A stretch of 64,000 bases of DNA from Paenibacillus algicola (GCF_005577435.1 NZ_CP040396.1:4411056-4475055), one strand, 5' to 3'. Positions 1-8,563 are shown, numbered from the stretch's first letter. The notes: generated from the sequence alone by a model not told the origin. A program made the numbers and translations.

Positions 1-1263
1 GTCATACGTGTTGAATCCGGCGTCGATGAATTCATGCAGGATCGTGTTGGCATCTTCCAGTGTTTCGCCTTGAAGCTGAGATAAGTACGCCACTTTGGCA
101 TCCTTGTGGACTTGAATCGACGGATGCTGGTTTCGGAAAATATCCCGCAGCAACGTCGTCTTCCCGGTCCCGTTTGGACCGATGATCGCGACCTTATCCG
201 TGGATTTGATCTCGAAGTGCACGTTATCCAGCAGCAGCTCGTCAAAGGCCACGCTATAGTGATCTACTTTTACGAGTACATCGTCTTCCATTTCATGCTC
301 CAGCCCGAAGTGGATATCACGCTGCTTGATCTCGACGAACGGCGCTTTGATCCTGCGCACTTCCAGTCTCTCCTGGAACCTCACTCTGGCCTTTAACGCC
401 CGGCCTCGGGATGCTTCTGAATTGTAAGTCGCGATCGCTCTGAGGTTGTCAATGATGTGATCATATCGCTCGATCTCTTCGGCTTCAGCGGCGGCGATCT
501 CCTGCAGCTCGATTTTGGTCTGAAGCAGCGAGAAATGGTATTCGATATAGCTTCCGTCGAACTCTTGAATTTCTGTATTCTCCAGGTGAATGATTTTGTT
601 GAAGCAATGATTTAAAAGATAGCGGTTATGCGTAACGACGAGCAGCATGCCTTTGTGGGAGTTGATTAATTTTTTGAGCGCATTCAAATTTTCGAAGTCC
701 AAGAACACATCAGGCTCGTCCATAATCATCAGGTCCGGGTTTGTAAGCATCTCCTTCATGACCTGAATCAGCTTGAACTCTCCGCCGCTTAACGAGGTTA
801 CGCTAACGTCTTTGAGCTTCGCCAGATTGGCTAGATTCAGCTTCTTATGAATCCGGCTCTCCGCATCGTCCCCGCCCATGGATTCAAGCGCGTCCAGCGT
901 GAGCTGGTATCTCTCCATCAGGGAATCCATATCATGAGTGGTCGCCATTTCAGCATAAATTGCGTTAAGCTGCTCCTGGAGCCTTGTAAATGCTTCACTC
1001 ATATATTCAAAAACGGTCATGTCCGTTGCCGGGTCCACCTGCGAGAACTGACTAACGTACCCGATTCGACAGCTGGGATCGATCTCCAGCTTGCCGTCAA
1101 ACACATGCTTGTCCGGGTCCATCAGAATTTCGATCAGGGTGCTTTTGCCGCTGCCGCTGGTTCCGATAAAGGCGCAATGCTGCCCTTCCTCGAGCGTGAA
1201 CGAAATGTCGGTATACAGTTCCTTTTGCGGGAACGAGAAGGATAAATGTTCAACTTTAATCAT
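1..1263 (-). CDS. ABC-F family ATP-binding protein, C-terminus cut by window edge
   Basis: A tandem-ATPase protein read from an ATG at 1263 (MIKVEHLSF) and running off the left edge after about 421 residues. The first nucleotide-binding domain has Walker A GTSGSGKS and signature LSGGEFK. The second Walker A, GPNGTGKT, lies near the left edge. There are no membrane segments, and the two domains are joined by a long charged linker rich in Glu and Arg, as in ABC-F proteins, which act on the ribosome rather than in transport. The first Walker B region reads MDEPDVFLDFENL instead of the usual DEPTNHLD. This is known from a subset of Firmicute ABC-F proteins, but it makes transfer of an antibiotic-resistance function by name unsafe. 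Cytoplasmic. Translation factor versus ribosome protection cannot be decided from sequence. Confidence 0.9.
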   Translation of the reverse strand, partial: MIKVEHLSFSFPQKELYTDISFTLEEGQHCAFIGTSGSGKSTLIEILMDPDKHVFDGKLEIDPSCRIGYVSQFSQVDPATDMTVFEYMSEAFTRLQEQLNAIYAEMATTHDMDSLMERYQLTLDALESMGGDDAESRIHKKLNLANLAKLKDVSVTSLSGGEFKLIQVMKEMLTNPDLMIMDEPDVFLDFENLNALKKLINSHKGMLLVVTHNRYLLNHCFNKIIHLENTEIQEFDGSYIEYHFSLLQTKIELQEIAAAEAEEIERYDHIIDNLRAIATYNSEASRGRALKARVRFQERLEVRRIKAPFVEIKQRDIHFGLEHEMEDDVLVKVDHYSVAFDELLLDNVHFEIKSTDKVAIIGPNGTGKTTLLRDIFRNQHPSIQVHKDAKVAYLSQLQGETLEDANTILHEFIDAGFNTYD

Positions 1264-1527
1264 GGTCTTACCTTTCCTGGTAGCTGAAATGGGGTTGATT
1301 AGAAGTGCTGCAGCCTCTCCACTGTGGGGGTCTGCCGCACCTCAGATTAACACTGTTTGCTGCTAAATTCAATGCTTGAGACTGCGGGTTTGATAAGGGT
1401 TATGCATGCTGCTTTCATGTATGACTGCATGGGTGCCGCTTATTTTTTCAAGACCTAGCGCAGACTATTCTGTAAGAGACGAATGAGGGGGATTGTGGTA
1501 CGATAACATTCTATACGGAAAGAGGAC

Positions 1528-1887
1528 GTGATAAAGCTGATAACGATTACGATTCCAACCCCAGAAGTAACGATCTACAAGCAAGAATATCCGGAGTTGA
1601 GCCATATTTACGGATTTACGGACTTCCACCTCATCACCAGGGAAAAAGGCGGCATCTTCATGTTCTATAACGACCAGGATGAGCTGCTCTTTGTCGGAAA
1701 GGCCCGGAAGCTGCGGCAGCGGATTAAGAAGCACTTTGAGGATACCGTCTCGCCCATCAAGAATCACCGAAATGAAGTCGTGAAGATCGAAGTGTATATC
1801 GTAGATGATCCTGTTGAGCGAGAGATTTATGAAACGTATGTGGCGAACAAGCTTGATGCTAAGTACAATGAGGACAAATTAATCTGA
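1528..1887 (+). CDS. GIY-YIG-like nuclease-fold protein
   Basis: A 119-aa protein with a GTG start at 1528, preceded by an AGAGG ribosome site about 4 nt upstream. The centre shows a GIY-YIG core: GIFMFY, then LLFVGKARKLRQRIKKHF, which stand for the GIY and YIG strands and the catalytic Arg helix. A Glu follows in PVEREIYETYVANKLDAKYN. The N-terminal 40 residues are unlike UvrC or homing nucleases. Small stand-alone members of this fold are common in Bacillales and mostly uncharacterised. It is single-gene, and a terminator follows 25 nt after the stop. The nuclease fold is supported by motif order; activity and substrate are inferred only. Confidence 0.75.
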   Translation: MIKLITITIPTPEVTIYKQEYPELSHIYGFTDFHLITREKGGIFMFYNDQDELLFVGKARKLRQRIKKHFEDTVSPIKNHRNEVVKIEVYIVDDPVEREIYETYVANKLDAKYNEDKLI

Positions 1888-1910
1888 TGTATCCATATTG
1901 ATGCGCAGGA

Positions 1911-1953
1911 GCAATGTGCTGGTCCTAAATAGGGCAGGCACGTTGCTTTTTTT
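1911..1953 (+). terminator. Rho-independent terminator of the GIY-YIG gene
   Basis: The imperfect stem GCAATGTGCTGG / gGCACGTTGC (1911-1946) is followed by seven T residues, 24 nt after the stop codon at 1887. Confidence 0.75.
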
Positions 1954-2078
1954 AGTATAGGGTGGCTTGAGGTTAGAGGGAAGTGGGCTCGATTTTTGAT
2001 CCAAGATTATGCTAAGCATACCATGTCAATTGTCAGTGCATCGCTGTTAGACCATTTACTTATCCTCTTCTACACCAG

Positions 2079-2975
2079 TCACACTTTTTGAATTGCGAAC
2101 CAGAGCTCAAAATAGTTGAGTCCGTCCTTCGCACCGTACATTTCAAATTGAATCCCATCCACTTGTTCATATCCAGCGGTTGGAAGCCACTCGGTATAAA
2201 TACGCTTATAGAGTAATTTGATCGTCTCGCCGAACTGCTCCCAAGGATGTGGATCTGACGGGAAGATCACCCATGTATACGTGGGAATAGTAACTGAGGT
2301 GTACCCGTCCGTATTGCTGTCTTCGTCTTTGAAGGCGCAAAGCATGTACGGGAACGTGTCCTGTCCGGTCTTCCGGTAGCCGCATATCGCATTTACAGAA
2401 TATAACTCTTGTCTGACAAACGATGGCAAATTCCCTGCATTCGCTTCAAGCCGTTTCACTTCTCCATTTGCATGGCTCTGCTCCCACAACTTCGCGGGAG
2501 TCTGCGGAACTTCACCGCCACCATCTAAGCGAAATACACCTTCAATGCCGAACACTTCAAAGCTATCCTTTGTTTCAATCCGATAATTCATCGCCTCTGC
2601 CCCTTTAACTGTGATAAGGAAGGACAGACGAGGATAGGCTTTAAGCGCAATCCCTTCGTGACGGGCCATTGTTGGAGTGATTCCATGCAGCGCATGGAAC
2701 GCCCGCGCGAACGACACTGGAGATTCGTAACCATACCTAAGCGCGACATCAACCACCTTAGCCAGACCATCGTGCTGTAGATCCAGCGCAGCTAGCGTCA
2801 GCCGTCTCCGTCGAATGTATTCCGCCAGTGTCACATCTGTAATGAACGAAAACATTCGTTGAAACTGATAGGAAGAACAGCAGGCCATGTGGGCGGCTTC
2901 CTTCAGCTCAATCTCCGCAGTCAGGTTTGTTTCAATATAGTCTATTGCCCGATTCATCCGCTCCAGCCACTCCAT
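2079..2975 (-). CDS. AraC-family regulator with GyrI-like effector domain
   Basis: A 298-aa protein. The start at 2975 (MEWLERMNRAIDYIE) is chosen because AAGGAAGG lies 6 nt upstream; an in-frame extension of 19 codons has no ribosome site. The N-terminal ~110 residues are the double helix-turn-helix of the AraC/XylS family: helix one around CSSYQFQRMFSFITDVTLAEYIRRRRLT, helix two around ALRYGYESPVSFARAFHALHGITP. The C-terminal ~160 residues match the GyrI/AraE-binding fold (SFEVFGIEGVF, YTWVIFPSDPHPWEQF, YGAKDGLNYFELWFAI), which binds small hydrophobic or cationic ligands in related multidrug regulators. No target operon is adjacent; the upstream region carries no obvious divergent partner. 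Confidence 0.92.
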   Translation of the reverse strand: MEWLERMNRAIDYIETNLTAEIELKEAAHMACCSSYQFQRMFSFITDVTLAEYIRRRRLTLAALDLQHDGLAKVVDVALRYGYESPVSFARAFHALHGITPTMARHEGIALKAYPRLSFLITVKGAEAMNYRIETKDSFEVFGIEGVFRLDGGGEVPQTPAKLWEQSHANGEVKRLEANAGNLPSFVRQELYSVNAICGYRKTGQDTFPYMLCAFKDEDSNTDGYTSVTIPTYTWVIFPSDPHPWEQFGETIKLLYKRIYTEWLPTAGYEQVDGIQFEMYGAKDGLNYFELWFAIQKV

Positions 2976-3103
2976 CTCAACCCTTCCTTTCAAATATAAG
3001 TATAGACAGAATGGAGCAGAGCTTCGCAACAACTTGTGCCCAAAAAAGTTGCTTTTCTTTAGACGTTCTAAGTCGAGGTGAGGTCGTATTCACGGCATGG
3101 TTT

Positions 3104-3421
3104 TCACTTAGGTACAGAAATGACTTTAATCCCTTGAGATCTAAAATAGCTAAAGTCCTGGGTGTTGAAGTTAATGGTAGCGTAATTCTTAAATTCCTTG
3201 CCATAGTAGCTTACCACCTTCTTTGAAATTTCAGATATAACCATTAGACAGACTTTCTTGTACGAATCAATCTCCTTGACAATTCTTCGTTCCTTTTTTT
3301 GAAAAGAACAACTCTTAATCGTTATCCTAAACTCCCTCTCCATCACACGAAAATTTCGCCTTGGTTGTGATACGGTTCGGCAGATCATCTCTAAGGCTAA
3401 ATCATCATGAATAAAAAACAT
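3104..3421 (-). CDS. Doubtful small hypothetical protein
   Basis: An open frame of 105 codons (MFFIHDDLALEMICRTV...) in the gap between the AraC regulator and the YjzC-like gene. It is rich in Lys, Arg and Ser and has no domain I recognise. No Shine-Dalgarno sequence precedes the ATG at 3421. The rest of this gap (3033-3506) holds no recognised gene. It could be a decayed gene or a chance frame. Confidence 0.25.
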   Translation of the reverse strand: MFFIHDDLALEMICRTVSQPRRNFRVMEREFRITIKSCSFQKKERRIVKEIDSYKKVCLMVISEISKKVVSYYGKEFKNYATINFNTQDFSYFRSQGIKVISVPK

Positions 3422-3506
3422 ACGTATTTGCTATTTCTTGCGTTTATCGATACAATTTATAAGAACACATATTCCCATTTTCCGTATTTATAGGAGGTGA
3501 TAAATT

Positions 3507-3707
3507 ATGGCAATCGGAGATCGCTATAAAACAGGACAACGTTCTCCCGCAAATGCATACTACGCATGGGATGGTTACACCGATGGAACAAACTCTCCTA
3601 GGCCAACAGCCGAAGAAATGAAAATTAGGCTGGAGAACGGCGAAGTATTTCCACCTATTAACTCTTGTGACAAAGGTGCCTTTTGGAAAATGACATCTTA
3701 TGCATGA
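3507..3707 (+). CDS. YjzC-like small protein
   Basis: A 66-aa protein with an excellent AGGAGGTGATAAATT-ATG start. It keeps the layout of the YjzC family: GDRYKTGQRSP at the N-terminus, an aromatic YAWDGYTDG strand, then IRLENGEVFPPI and a C-terminal KGAFWK. This mirrors the typical YjzC protein at 44021 (GGDKAPNNGIY..., MKAGDTFPD, VWKNK). YjzC proteins are short, cytoplasmic, widespread in Bacillales and of unknown function. It is monocistronic, closed by a strong terminator 9 nt after the stop. The family link is by residue pattern only. Confidence 0.75.
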   Translation: MAIGDRYKTGQRSPANAYYAWDGYTDGTNSPRPTAEEMKIRLENGEVFPPINSCDKGAFWKMTSYA

Positions 3708-3715
3708 TCTTGAGT

Positions 3716-3749
3716 ATAAGCAAGACTTCTATAGAGAAGTCTTGCTTAT
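3716..3749 (+). terminator. Terminator of the YjzC-like gene
   Basis: A perfect 14-bp stem (ATAAGCAAGACTTC with its complement) around a 6-nt loop, followed by TTATTGATATT. It lies just after the stop at 3707. The nearly symmetric AT flanks may let it work in both directions. Confidence 0.8.
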
Positions 3750-3873
3750 TTATTGATATTACATATCCCGGTTTAGATTTTTTCGTAATTTTAGGTTTAT
3801 TTTTCGGACATATCATATATAATAACTGATAACAGAGATTTTTTCGAAGTTAGTTTGTTTTGGAGGTGGTATT

Positions 3874-5145
3874 ATGCTAGTTATGTTTCGATGTAAAAAC
3901 TTTTCTTCGTTTCGTGACGAGGTCGTTTTAGATATGCGCGCTACTTCATATACCCAACACCCTTCACACATAATAAAGCATGATTCAGTAAACTTATTGA
4001 AAACGTTAGCGATTTATGGAGCTAATGCGAGCGGCAAATCAAACCTTATTAGTGCTATGCACTGGTACGAGCGGATAATTTTTAGCCACCTATTTCAAGG
4101 AAATCAGTCTGAGCACATGAATGAAGAATTAGACTCAAGAAAATTGACATCAATACAACCTTTCTTGCTAAGCGAAAATAATGATTCCTGTATTGAGTTA
4201 GAAATGGTTTTCCTTCATCAAAATAAATTATTTCAATACGGTTTCTCCATTCAAGAATCACTTATCTTATCAGAATGGCTTACTGTGGATAATACTAATG
4301 TATTTGACCGTGATAATAAGGGGATTTCTTTTGGTAAAAAATACGAGGCTCAATTAAAAAACTTTAAAAAATATCGCGAAGATCGTCTTTATCTTTCTGT
4401 ACTTGATTATTTTGCAACTGATGAGATGAAAGAAACAGTTGATTGTTTCAAAGACTATTTTCGTAACCGATTTAATGTCCACTTTGAATTAATTCTCGAA
4501 TCCAGTATCAAAGGCACAGTAGATTCATGGTCACATTCCAAGCGTCTTGTTCAAGATGACATGTTTCGTTCAAAGGTAGCTGAATATATAAGAAAAATCG
4601 ATGTAGGAATTGACGATATAAAAATTGAAAAAGAGTGGGTCTTAAATAAGAAAACGGGACAAAAAGAACAAGAACCTTTAATTAAAACGATACATTCTGT
4701 GTATAATGAAGCAGGCCTAAGGGTAGGCAGCAAAGCTTTTGACCTTCCTCAAGAATCATCTGGGACATTGCGGTTTCTTTCATTCATACAGGAGATCTTA
4801 ACACTAATTGAAAAAGGGGGGGTCTTTGTTATTGATGAATTGTCAGCCAGACTCCACCCGTTACTTACAAAATTCATTGTTGATATATTCCAATCTGATA
4901 AGAATCAAAATCAAGCTCAACTAATCTTTACTACTCATGATACATCTATCTTGAATAAAGACCAGTTCCGTCGAGATGAAATTCTGTTTGTTGACAAGAA
5001 TGAATTCGGTGCCTCCACGATATATTCTTTAGCTGACTTGAAAACGGTCCGGCAAGATGCCACTTACAACAAGGACTACTTCAGCGGGAAATACGGAGCA
5101 ATCCCTATTTTCCAATCAGCAGAGAATGGAAATGGTGGTGACTGA
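3874..5145 (+). CDS. RloA/AbiLi-like AAA ATPase
   Basis: A 423-aa ATPase of the OLD/AAA-15 type. Residues 1-15 form the first strand (MFRCKNFSSFRDE), and Walker A GANASGKS is at 49-56. A long insertion domain spans roughly 90-280. The Walker B FVIDELSARLHP lies near 318-327, with the switch His in TTHDTS near 355. The start ATG at 3874 has GGAGGTGGT upstream. It overlaps the start of the RloB-like gene and the two share one terminator, so they form a coupled two-gene unit. RloA/RloB pairs occur in restriction-modification loci, and the same pair is known as AbiL, an abortive-infection system. Function here is inferred from the pairing and the defence-rich surroundings. The base composition is clearly more AT-rich than the core genes of this window. 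Confidence 0.88.
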   Translation: MLVMFRCKNFSSFRDEVVLDMRATSYTQHPSHIIKHDSVNLLKTLAIYGANASGKSNLISAMHWYERIIFSHLFQGNQSEHMNEELDSRKLTSIQPFLLSENNDSCIELEMVFLHQNKLFQYGFSIQESLILSEWLTVDNTNVFDRDNKGISFGKKYEAQLKNFKKYREDRLYLSVLDYFATDEMKETVDCFKDYFRNRFNVHFELILESSIKGTVDSWSHSKRLVQDDMFRSKVAEYIRKIDVGIDDIKIEKEWVLNKKTGQKEQEPLIKTIHSVYNEAGLRVGSKAFDLPQESSGTLRFLSFIQEILTLIEKGGVFVIDELSARLHPLLTKFIVDIFQSDKNQNQAQLIFTTHDTSILNKDQFRRDEILFVDKNEFGASTIYSLADLKTVRQDATYNKDYFSGKYGAIPIFQSAENGNGGD

Positions 5146-5824
5146 CATCGCCCGGTTAAATCCTTCCGTTCCAAGACAAATCGAAACTCGTCCTAGCAAC
5201 TTAGGTAAGGTGCTTCTTATCTGCGAAGGCCCTACCGAGGTCTTATATTTTGAGCATTTTGCTGACATCATTCGCAGGAATCAAAATAAGTTTGCACATC
5301 TAGATATAGAATCCATCCCAGCAAAAGGTAACGCCCAAAGAGTATTGAATTTCGCTGAGGAGTTTTTGCAAGAGGAGACTAACCTTCGTAAGTATGCACT
5401 GTATGAAAAGCATCTTGTTTTCGATTGCGATGCTCCAACTGATATTGAGCGGGTTATCATTGATATGCTCTCGTCAACTAATAATTATATACTGTCTCTA
5501 ACGAATCTGTTATTTGAAACCTGGTTACTTATGCATTTTGAACAGGTCGAACCCATCTACTCAGATACAAAAACAAAAGTTGGGAATCGGCTAGAGGCTG
5601 CATTAGGTAAAGAGTATACAAAAGCTGACTCTGGTCTTATTCGACAGATCATTGGAAATGGCGATAACTTAAGAAATGCGATTTCGCATGCATACGCTCT
5701 CGAAGAACGTTTCAAGAATCAAAATCTTAGTTTGGAAAAAGACATCCAGAAAATGAATCCTTTCACAACGGTTCATTCTCTTATGGAAAGAATGTTATAT
5801 GAGATGGAAAGGTCAGAAACGTAG
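5132..5824 (+). CDS. RloB/AbiLii-like Toprim-fold protein
   Basis: About 230 aa. The likely start is ATG 5132, with AGAGA 6 nt upstream; ATG 5126 is an alternative. Either way it overlaps the end of the ATPase gene by 14-20 nt, which implies translational coupling. The RloB-domain core is visible: VLLICEGPTEVLYFEHF with the first acidic Toprim residue, then HLVFDCDAP with two Asp, and the conserved LLFETWLLMHFE helix followed by YTKADSGLI. Toprim folds act on nucleic acids with a divalent metal. The protein most likely works with the upstream ATPase in a nucleic-acid sensing or cleaving complex, an inference from family context. Confidence 0.85.
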   Translation: MVVTDIARLNPSVPRQIETRPSNLGKVLLICEGPTEVLYFEHFADIIRRNQNKFAHLDIESIPAKGNAQRVLNFAEEFLQEETNLRKYALYEKHLVFDCDAPTDIERVIIDMLSSTNNYILSLTNLLFETWLLMHFEQVEPIYSDTKTKVGNRLEAALGKEYTKADSGLIRQIIGNGDNLRNAISHAYALEERFKNQNLSLEKDIQKMNPFTTVHSLMERMLYEMERSET

Positions 5825-5852
5825 TTGTCGTCCTCTCAACTACATCTGTAAT

Positions 5853-5893
5853 GGCGAATCATAGTACTTTCTTGTGCGTTACTATGATTCGCC
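5853..5893 (+). terminator. Terminator of the rloA-rloB-like operon
   Basis: A perfect 14-bp stem, GGCGAATCATAGTA with its complement, a 13-nt loop, then TTTAAT. It starts 28 nt after the stop codon. Confidence 0.8.
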
Positions 5894-6022
5894 TTTAATA
5901 TGATATGTCCCCACCTATCATAAGTCAGGCTAATTCACTTTTGGTATTATTGGGCGTATCATTCTAAAGGCGAAATTAACAAACAGACATTCACAAAAGA
6001 TAAATAAAAATAGAGCAGGTAG

Positions 6023-6337
6023 AAGCTGCAGCTGGAGCTCCGATACGACCAGGCCGAGCCCGTCTCCTACGAGCTCGTTCGCTCACTGATGGGCCGGTTC
6101 CACGTCCTCCTCCGCCACTCGCCGTTCCCGCAGCGTAAGACCCTGCTGCACCTGATAGTGAAAAGGATCACGCTGGACGACAGGAAGCGCGTCGGCAGCG
6201 TCGAGCTCGCCTTCAACGAGGAGACCGAGAAGCATTTTTTAAGCGTAGCCCCTTCTACTGACAACATGGCGGAAGGGGCTTTTCCTTTGTCCGGAAAAGC
6301 CCCTTTACTTGAGCACAGACTTCATATAATTATCTAA
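6023..6337 (+). pseudogene. C-terminal remnant of a large serine recombinase
   Basis: An open stretch starting directly after an in-frame TAG, with no start codon of its own. It reads LELRYDQAEPVSYELVRSLMGRFHVLL, then RKTLLHLIVKRITLDD and VELAFNEETEKHFL. This is the coiled-coil/zinc-proximal C-terminus typical of large serine integrases. The sequence is strongly G+C-rich in the middle of an AT-rich island, so it came from a different donor than its neighbours. The resolvase and recombinase domains are absent. A second, shorter tail of the same kind lies near 12600. Confidence 0.7.
6247..6303 (+). terminator. Overlapping hairpins at the recombinase tail
   Basis: Two mutually exclusive stems. 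AGCCCCTTC (6247-6255) pairs with GAAGGGGCT (6272-6280) before TTTTCC. GGGGCTTTTCC (6275-6285) also pairs with GGAAAAGCCCC (6293-6303) before TTTACT. They look like the original terminator of the lost recombinase gene and lie convergent to the kinase remnant. Confidence 0.65.
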
Positions 6338-6344
6338 CGAGCAG

Positions 6345-6938
6345 TTAAATCAACAGTTCATGCTTCAGTCTACTAAATGCAGCAGCCATTTCCTTAACAG
6401 AACTAAAGCGTGCATCGATATCTGCTGCCAGTCCTTTAAGAAGGAATTCCTTAACCGCCTCGCTCTTATTGTAAATCCCGTTTCCATGCTTTTTCCCACA
6501 AAGTATAAAATTTACAACTTGAGTGAGAGCGTAAATTTCATGTCGCACTTCGTAGTTTGCGAATCCCACTTTTGTTAAATCAGGGTCGTTTAATGAGCCC
6601 TTAACACTGGAATCCTTACTTGTTAAAGAGCTTTCTGGGATTTTGACTAAACCGAAGTCCGATACTTTAAGTACTGTCCACATCTCATCAAAGTGATGGA
6701 TCAGAACGTTATGATAGCTAATATCGCGATGCAGCATTTCCTTTTCATGAATATAGATGAAAGCACTAAAAAGCTGACCAATAAGCTTAAGCCGCTCCTT
6801 CATCGCCAATTTAGTGTTATTGTCACGTATATAATCAGCCAGCGTTCCCCCATTGGCATACTCGAGGGTGTATTCGTTCTTTTCGTCGTTATAGTTATAG
6901 GCTTCTATAATATAAGGCGAGTTCAGCTTACGAGTGAT
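6345..6938 (-). pseudogene. Headless Ser/Thr protein kinase
   Basis: An open frame of 197 residues that begins right after a stop codon and has no initiation site. It encodes the hinge and C-lobe of a eukaryotic-like kinase: YTLEYANGGTLADYI, catalytic loop LHRDISYHNVLI, and DFG motif KVSDFGLVKIPE. A short activation segment and helices to KHELLI follow. The glycine-rich loop and the ATP-binding Lys of the N-lobe are missing, so it cannot be an active kinase as it stands. An internal Met at 6809 is too far inside to rescue it. The frame abuts the stop of the HEPN fragment upstream, which suggests a deletion junction near 6940. Kinases with such context occur in defence loci; the role here is inference. 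Confidence 0.8.
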
Positions 6939-7234
6939 TTATACCGTTTTTAAGTAATGCTTTTTTTCAATATAATTTTGGAACACCAGAATAATATAAG
7001 AACAATATTCATTAATATTTTCAAACCTTTTCTGAAGATCATCTGGAGTGAATCTTCTACCAACTTCCGAGGATGATTCATTTCCATGAGCGATGGAGTT
7101 CCTTAAATCCACTAACTCATGTATTCTACCACCTATTTCAGGTCTTGGTAGAACGTCCTCTTGAATGGAAAAAGATTCCCATATGCTCTGAAGTTGTTTG
7201 TGCCTTAGATTCTTTCCATCAGTTGGAATTATGA
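6939..7234 (-). pseudogene. C-terminal fragment of a HEPN-domain protein
   Basis: About 98 residues, cut at the N-terminal side by the IS256 end. It reads LIIPTDGKNLRHKQLQSIWESF and then LVDLRNSIAHGN, the R-x4-H motif of HEPN RNases (RNSIAH), ending in a helical IILVFQNYIEKKHYL. HEPN proteins of this MAE_28990-like kind are common in toxin-antitoxin and phage-defence loci. The only in-frame start lies inside the insertion sequence, so the gene is broken. It may or may not belong to the same original gene as the fragment on the other side of the element. Confidence 0.65.
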
Positions 7235-7261
7235 GTCTGTAAAATAGATTGTGTAAACTCC
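7235..7261 (+). repeat. Left terminal inverted repeat of the IS256 element
   Basis: Starts GTCTGTAAAATAG and ends TTGTGTAAACTCC. It matches the right end at 22 or more of 27 positions, with the mismatches in the middle. Confidence 0.85.
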
Positions 7262-7305
7262 CAAAACTATTAAAATGAAACATAGTAGAAAGGTTGGGAG
7301 CACAC

Positions 7306-8526
7306 ATGGGACTTTGGGATAAACAACAGCTGCGGGCTTTCATTAAGGAGAATAATCTGGTGACCGCGCAGGATGCACAAAACGCCTTGAAAGAGCTGTT
7401 TGCAGAAACACTTCAGGAGATGCTGGAGGCCGAAATGGACCAGCATATGGGTTACGAAAAGCATGTCGTGAAGAACAAGCAAACCACAAACAGCCGAAAC
7501 GGCAAGAGTAAAAAGAAGATCACCAGTGAATATGGTGAGCAGGAAATCTTGGTTCCTCGAGACCGTGAAGGCGAGTTTGAGCCGTTAGTGGTCAAGAAGC
7601 ATCAGTCCAATGTGACCGGTATTGAGGACCAGATTATCGCCCTCTATGCTAAAGGCATCAGCACTCGTGAGATTCAGGACCATCTGCAGCAGCTGTACGG
7701 CCTCGATGTCTCTCCGACCTTCATCTCTAACGTGACCAACAAGATTATCCCTCTCGTGAAAGAGTGGCAGAATCGGCCTTTGCAGGGCGTGTACGCTGTG
7801 GTATTTCTGGACGCCATTCATTTCAAGGTGAAACAGGATGGGGCTATTGTCAACAAGGTTGCTTACATGGTCATTGGCATTGATTTGGATGGAAACAAAG
7901 ACGTCCTTGGCATGTGGATTGGTGAGAATGAGTCTGCAAAGTTCTGGCTCAGTGTGCTCAATGAATTGAAAAATCGCGGCGTTCAGGACATTCTTATTAC
8001 TTGTGTAGATAACCTTACGGGCTTCTCACAAGCGATTTCAGCATGCTATCCCAGCACGGAAATCCAAAAATGTATCATCCACCAGATCCGCAACTCCACC
8101 CGTTATGTATCCTACAAAGATCTCAAGAAGGTGACCTCGGATTTAAAGCCCATCTACAAGGCCACAACAGAGGAGATGGCTCTGCTGGAATTGGATCGGT
8201 TTGAGGAGATCTGGGGCGCCAAATATCCACTCATTGTCCGTTCCTGGCGCAACAACTGGGAAGAACTTGCCACGTTCTTTAAGTACCCGCCTGAGCTTCG
8301 CAAGCTTATTTATACGACCAATATGATTGAGAGCTACCACCGCCAACTCCATAAAGTGACGAAAGGGAAAAGCATCTTCCCTACGGATGAATCTCTTCTC
8401 AAAATGCTCTATTTAGTGACGGTCGATGTGACTCGCAAGTGGACAGGTCGTGTCCAAAACTGGGGCCAGATCCTGCTTCAACGATCCGTGTTTTATCCTG
8501 AACGGATTGGCCAGCACTTGCCTTAA
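7306..8526 (+). CDS. IS256-family transposase
   Basis: A 406-aa Mutator-type transposase. ATG 7306 follows GGGAG at a 6-nt spacing; a TTG four codons upstream is less likely. The DDE triad is visible: Asp near 169 (FLDAIHFKV), Asp near 235 (CVDNLTGF) and Glu near 342 (NMIESYH). The family CxxH-type residues are in KCIIHQIRNS. The N-terminus carries the usual EMLEAEMDQHMGY and NSRNGKSKK segments. The frame is uninterrupted and the terminal repeats are present, so it is probably active. It catalyses cut-and-paste or copy-out transposition through a circular intermediate in related elements. Confidence 0.95.
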   Translation: MGLWDKQQLRAFIKENNLVTAQDAQNALKELFAETLQEMLEAEMDQHMGYEKHVVKNKQTTNSRNGKSKKKITSEYGEQEILVPRDREGEFEPLVVKKHQSNVTGIEDQIIALYAKGISTREIQDHLQQLYGLDVSPTFISNVTNKIIPLVKEWQNRPLQGVYAVVFLDAIHFKVKQDGAIVNKVAYMVIGIDLDGNKDVLGMWIGENESAKFWLSVLNELKNRGVQDILITCVDNLTGFSQAISACYPSTEIQKCIIHQIRNSTRYVSYKDLKKVTSDLKPIYKATTEEMALLELDRFEEIWGAKYPLIVRSWRNNWEELATFFKYPPELRKLIYTTNMIESYHRQLHKVTKGKSIFPTDESLLKMLYLVTVDVTRKWTGRVQNWGQILLQRSVFYPERIGQHLP

Positions 8527-8563
8527 AGAGCCACCTTCTCTTAACAGGGGGTACTCTTGATTT

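Noticed and set aside
5900..6100. CRISPR or phage array near the recombinase tail
   Set aside because: No regularly spaced repeats; the G+C-rich block is explained by the recombinase remnant.
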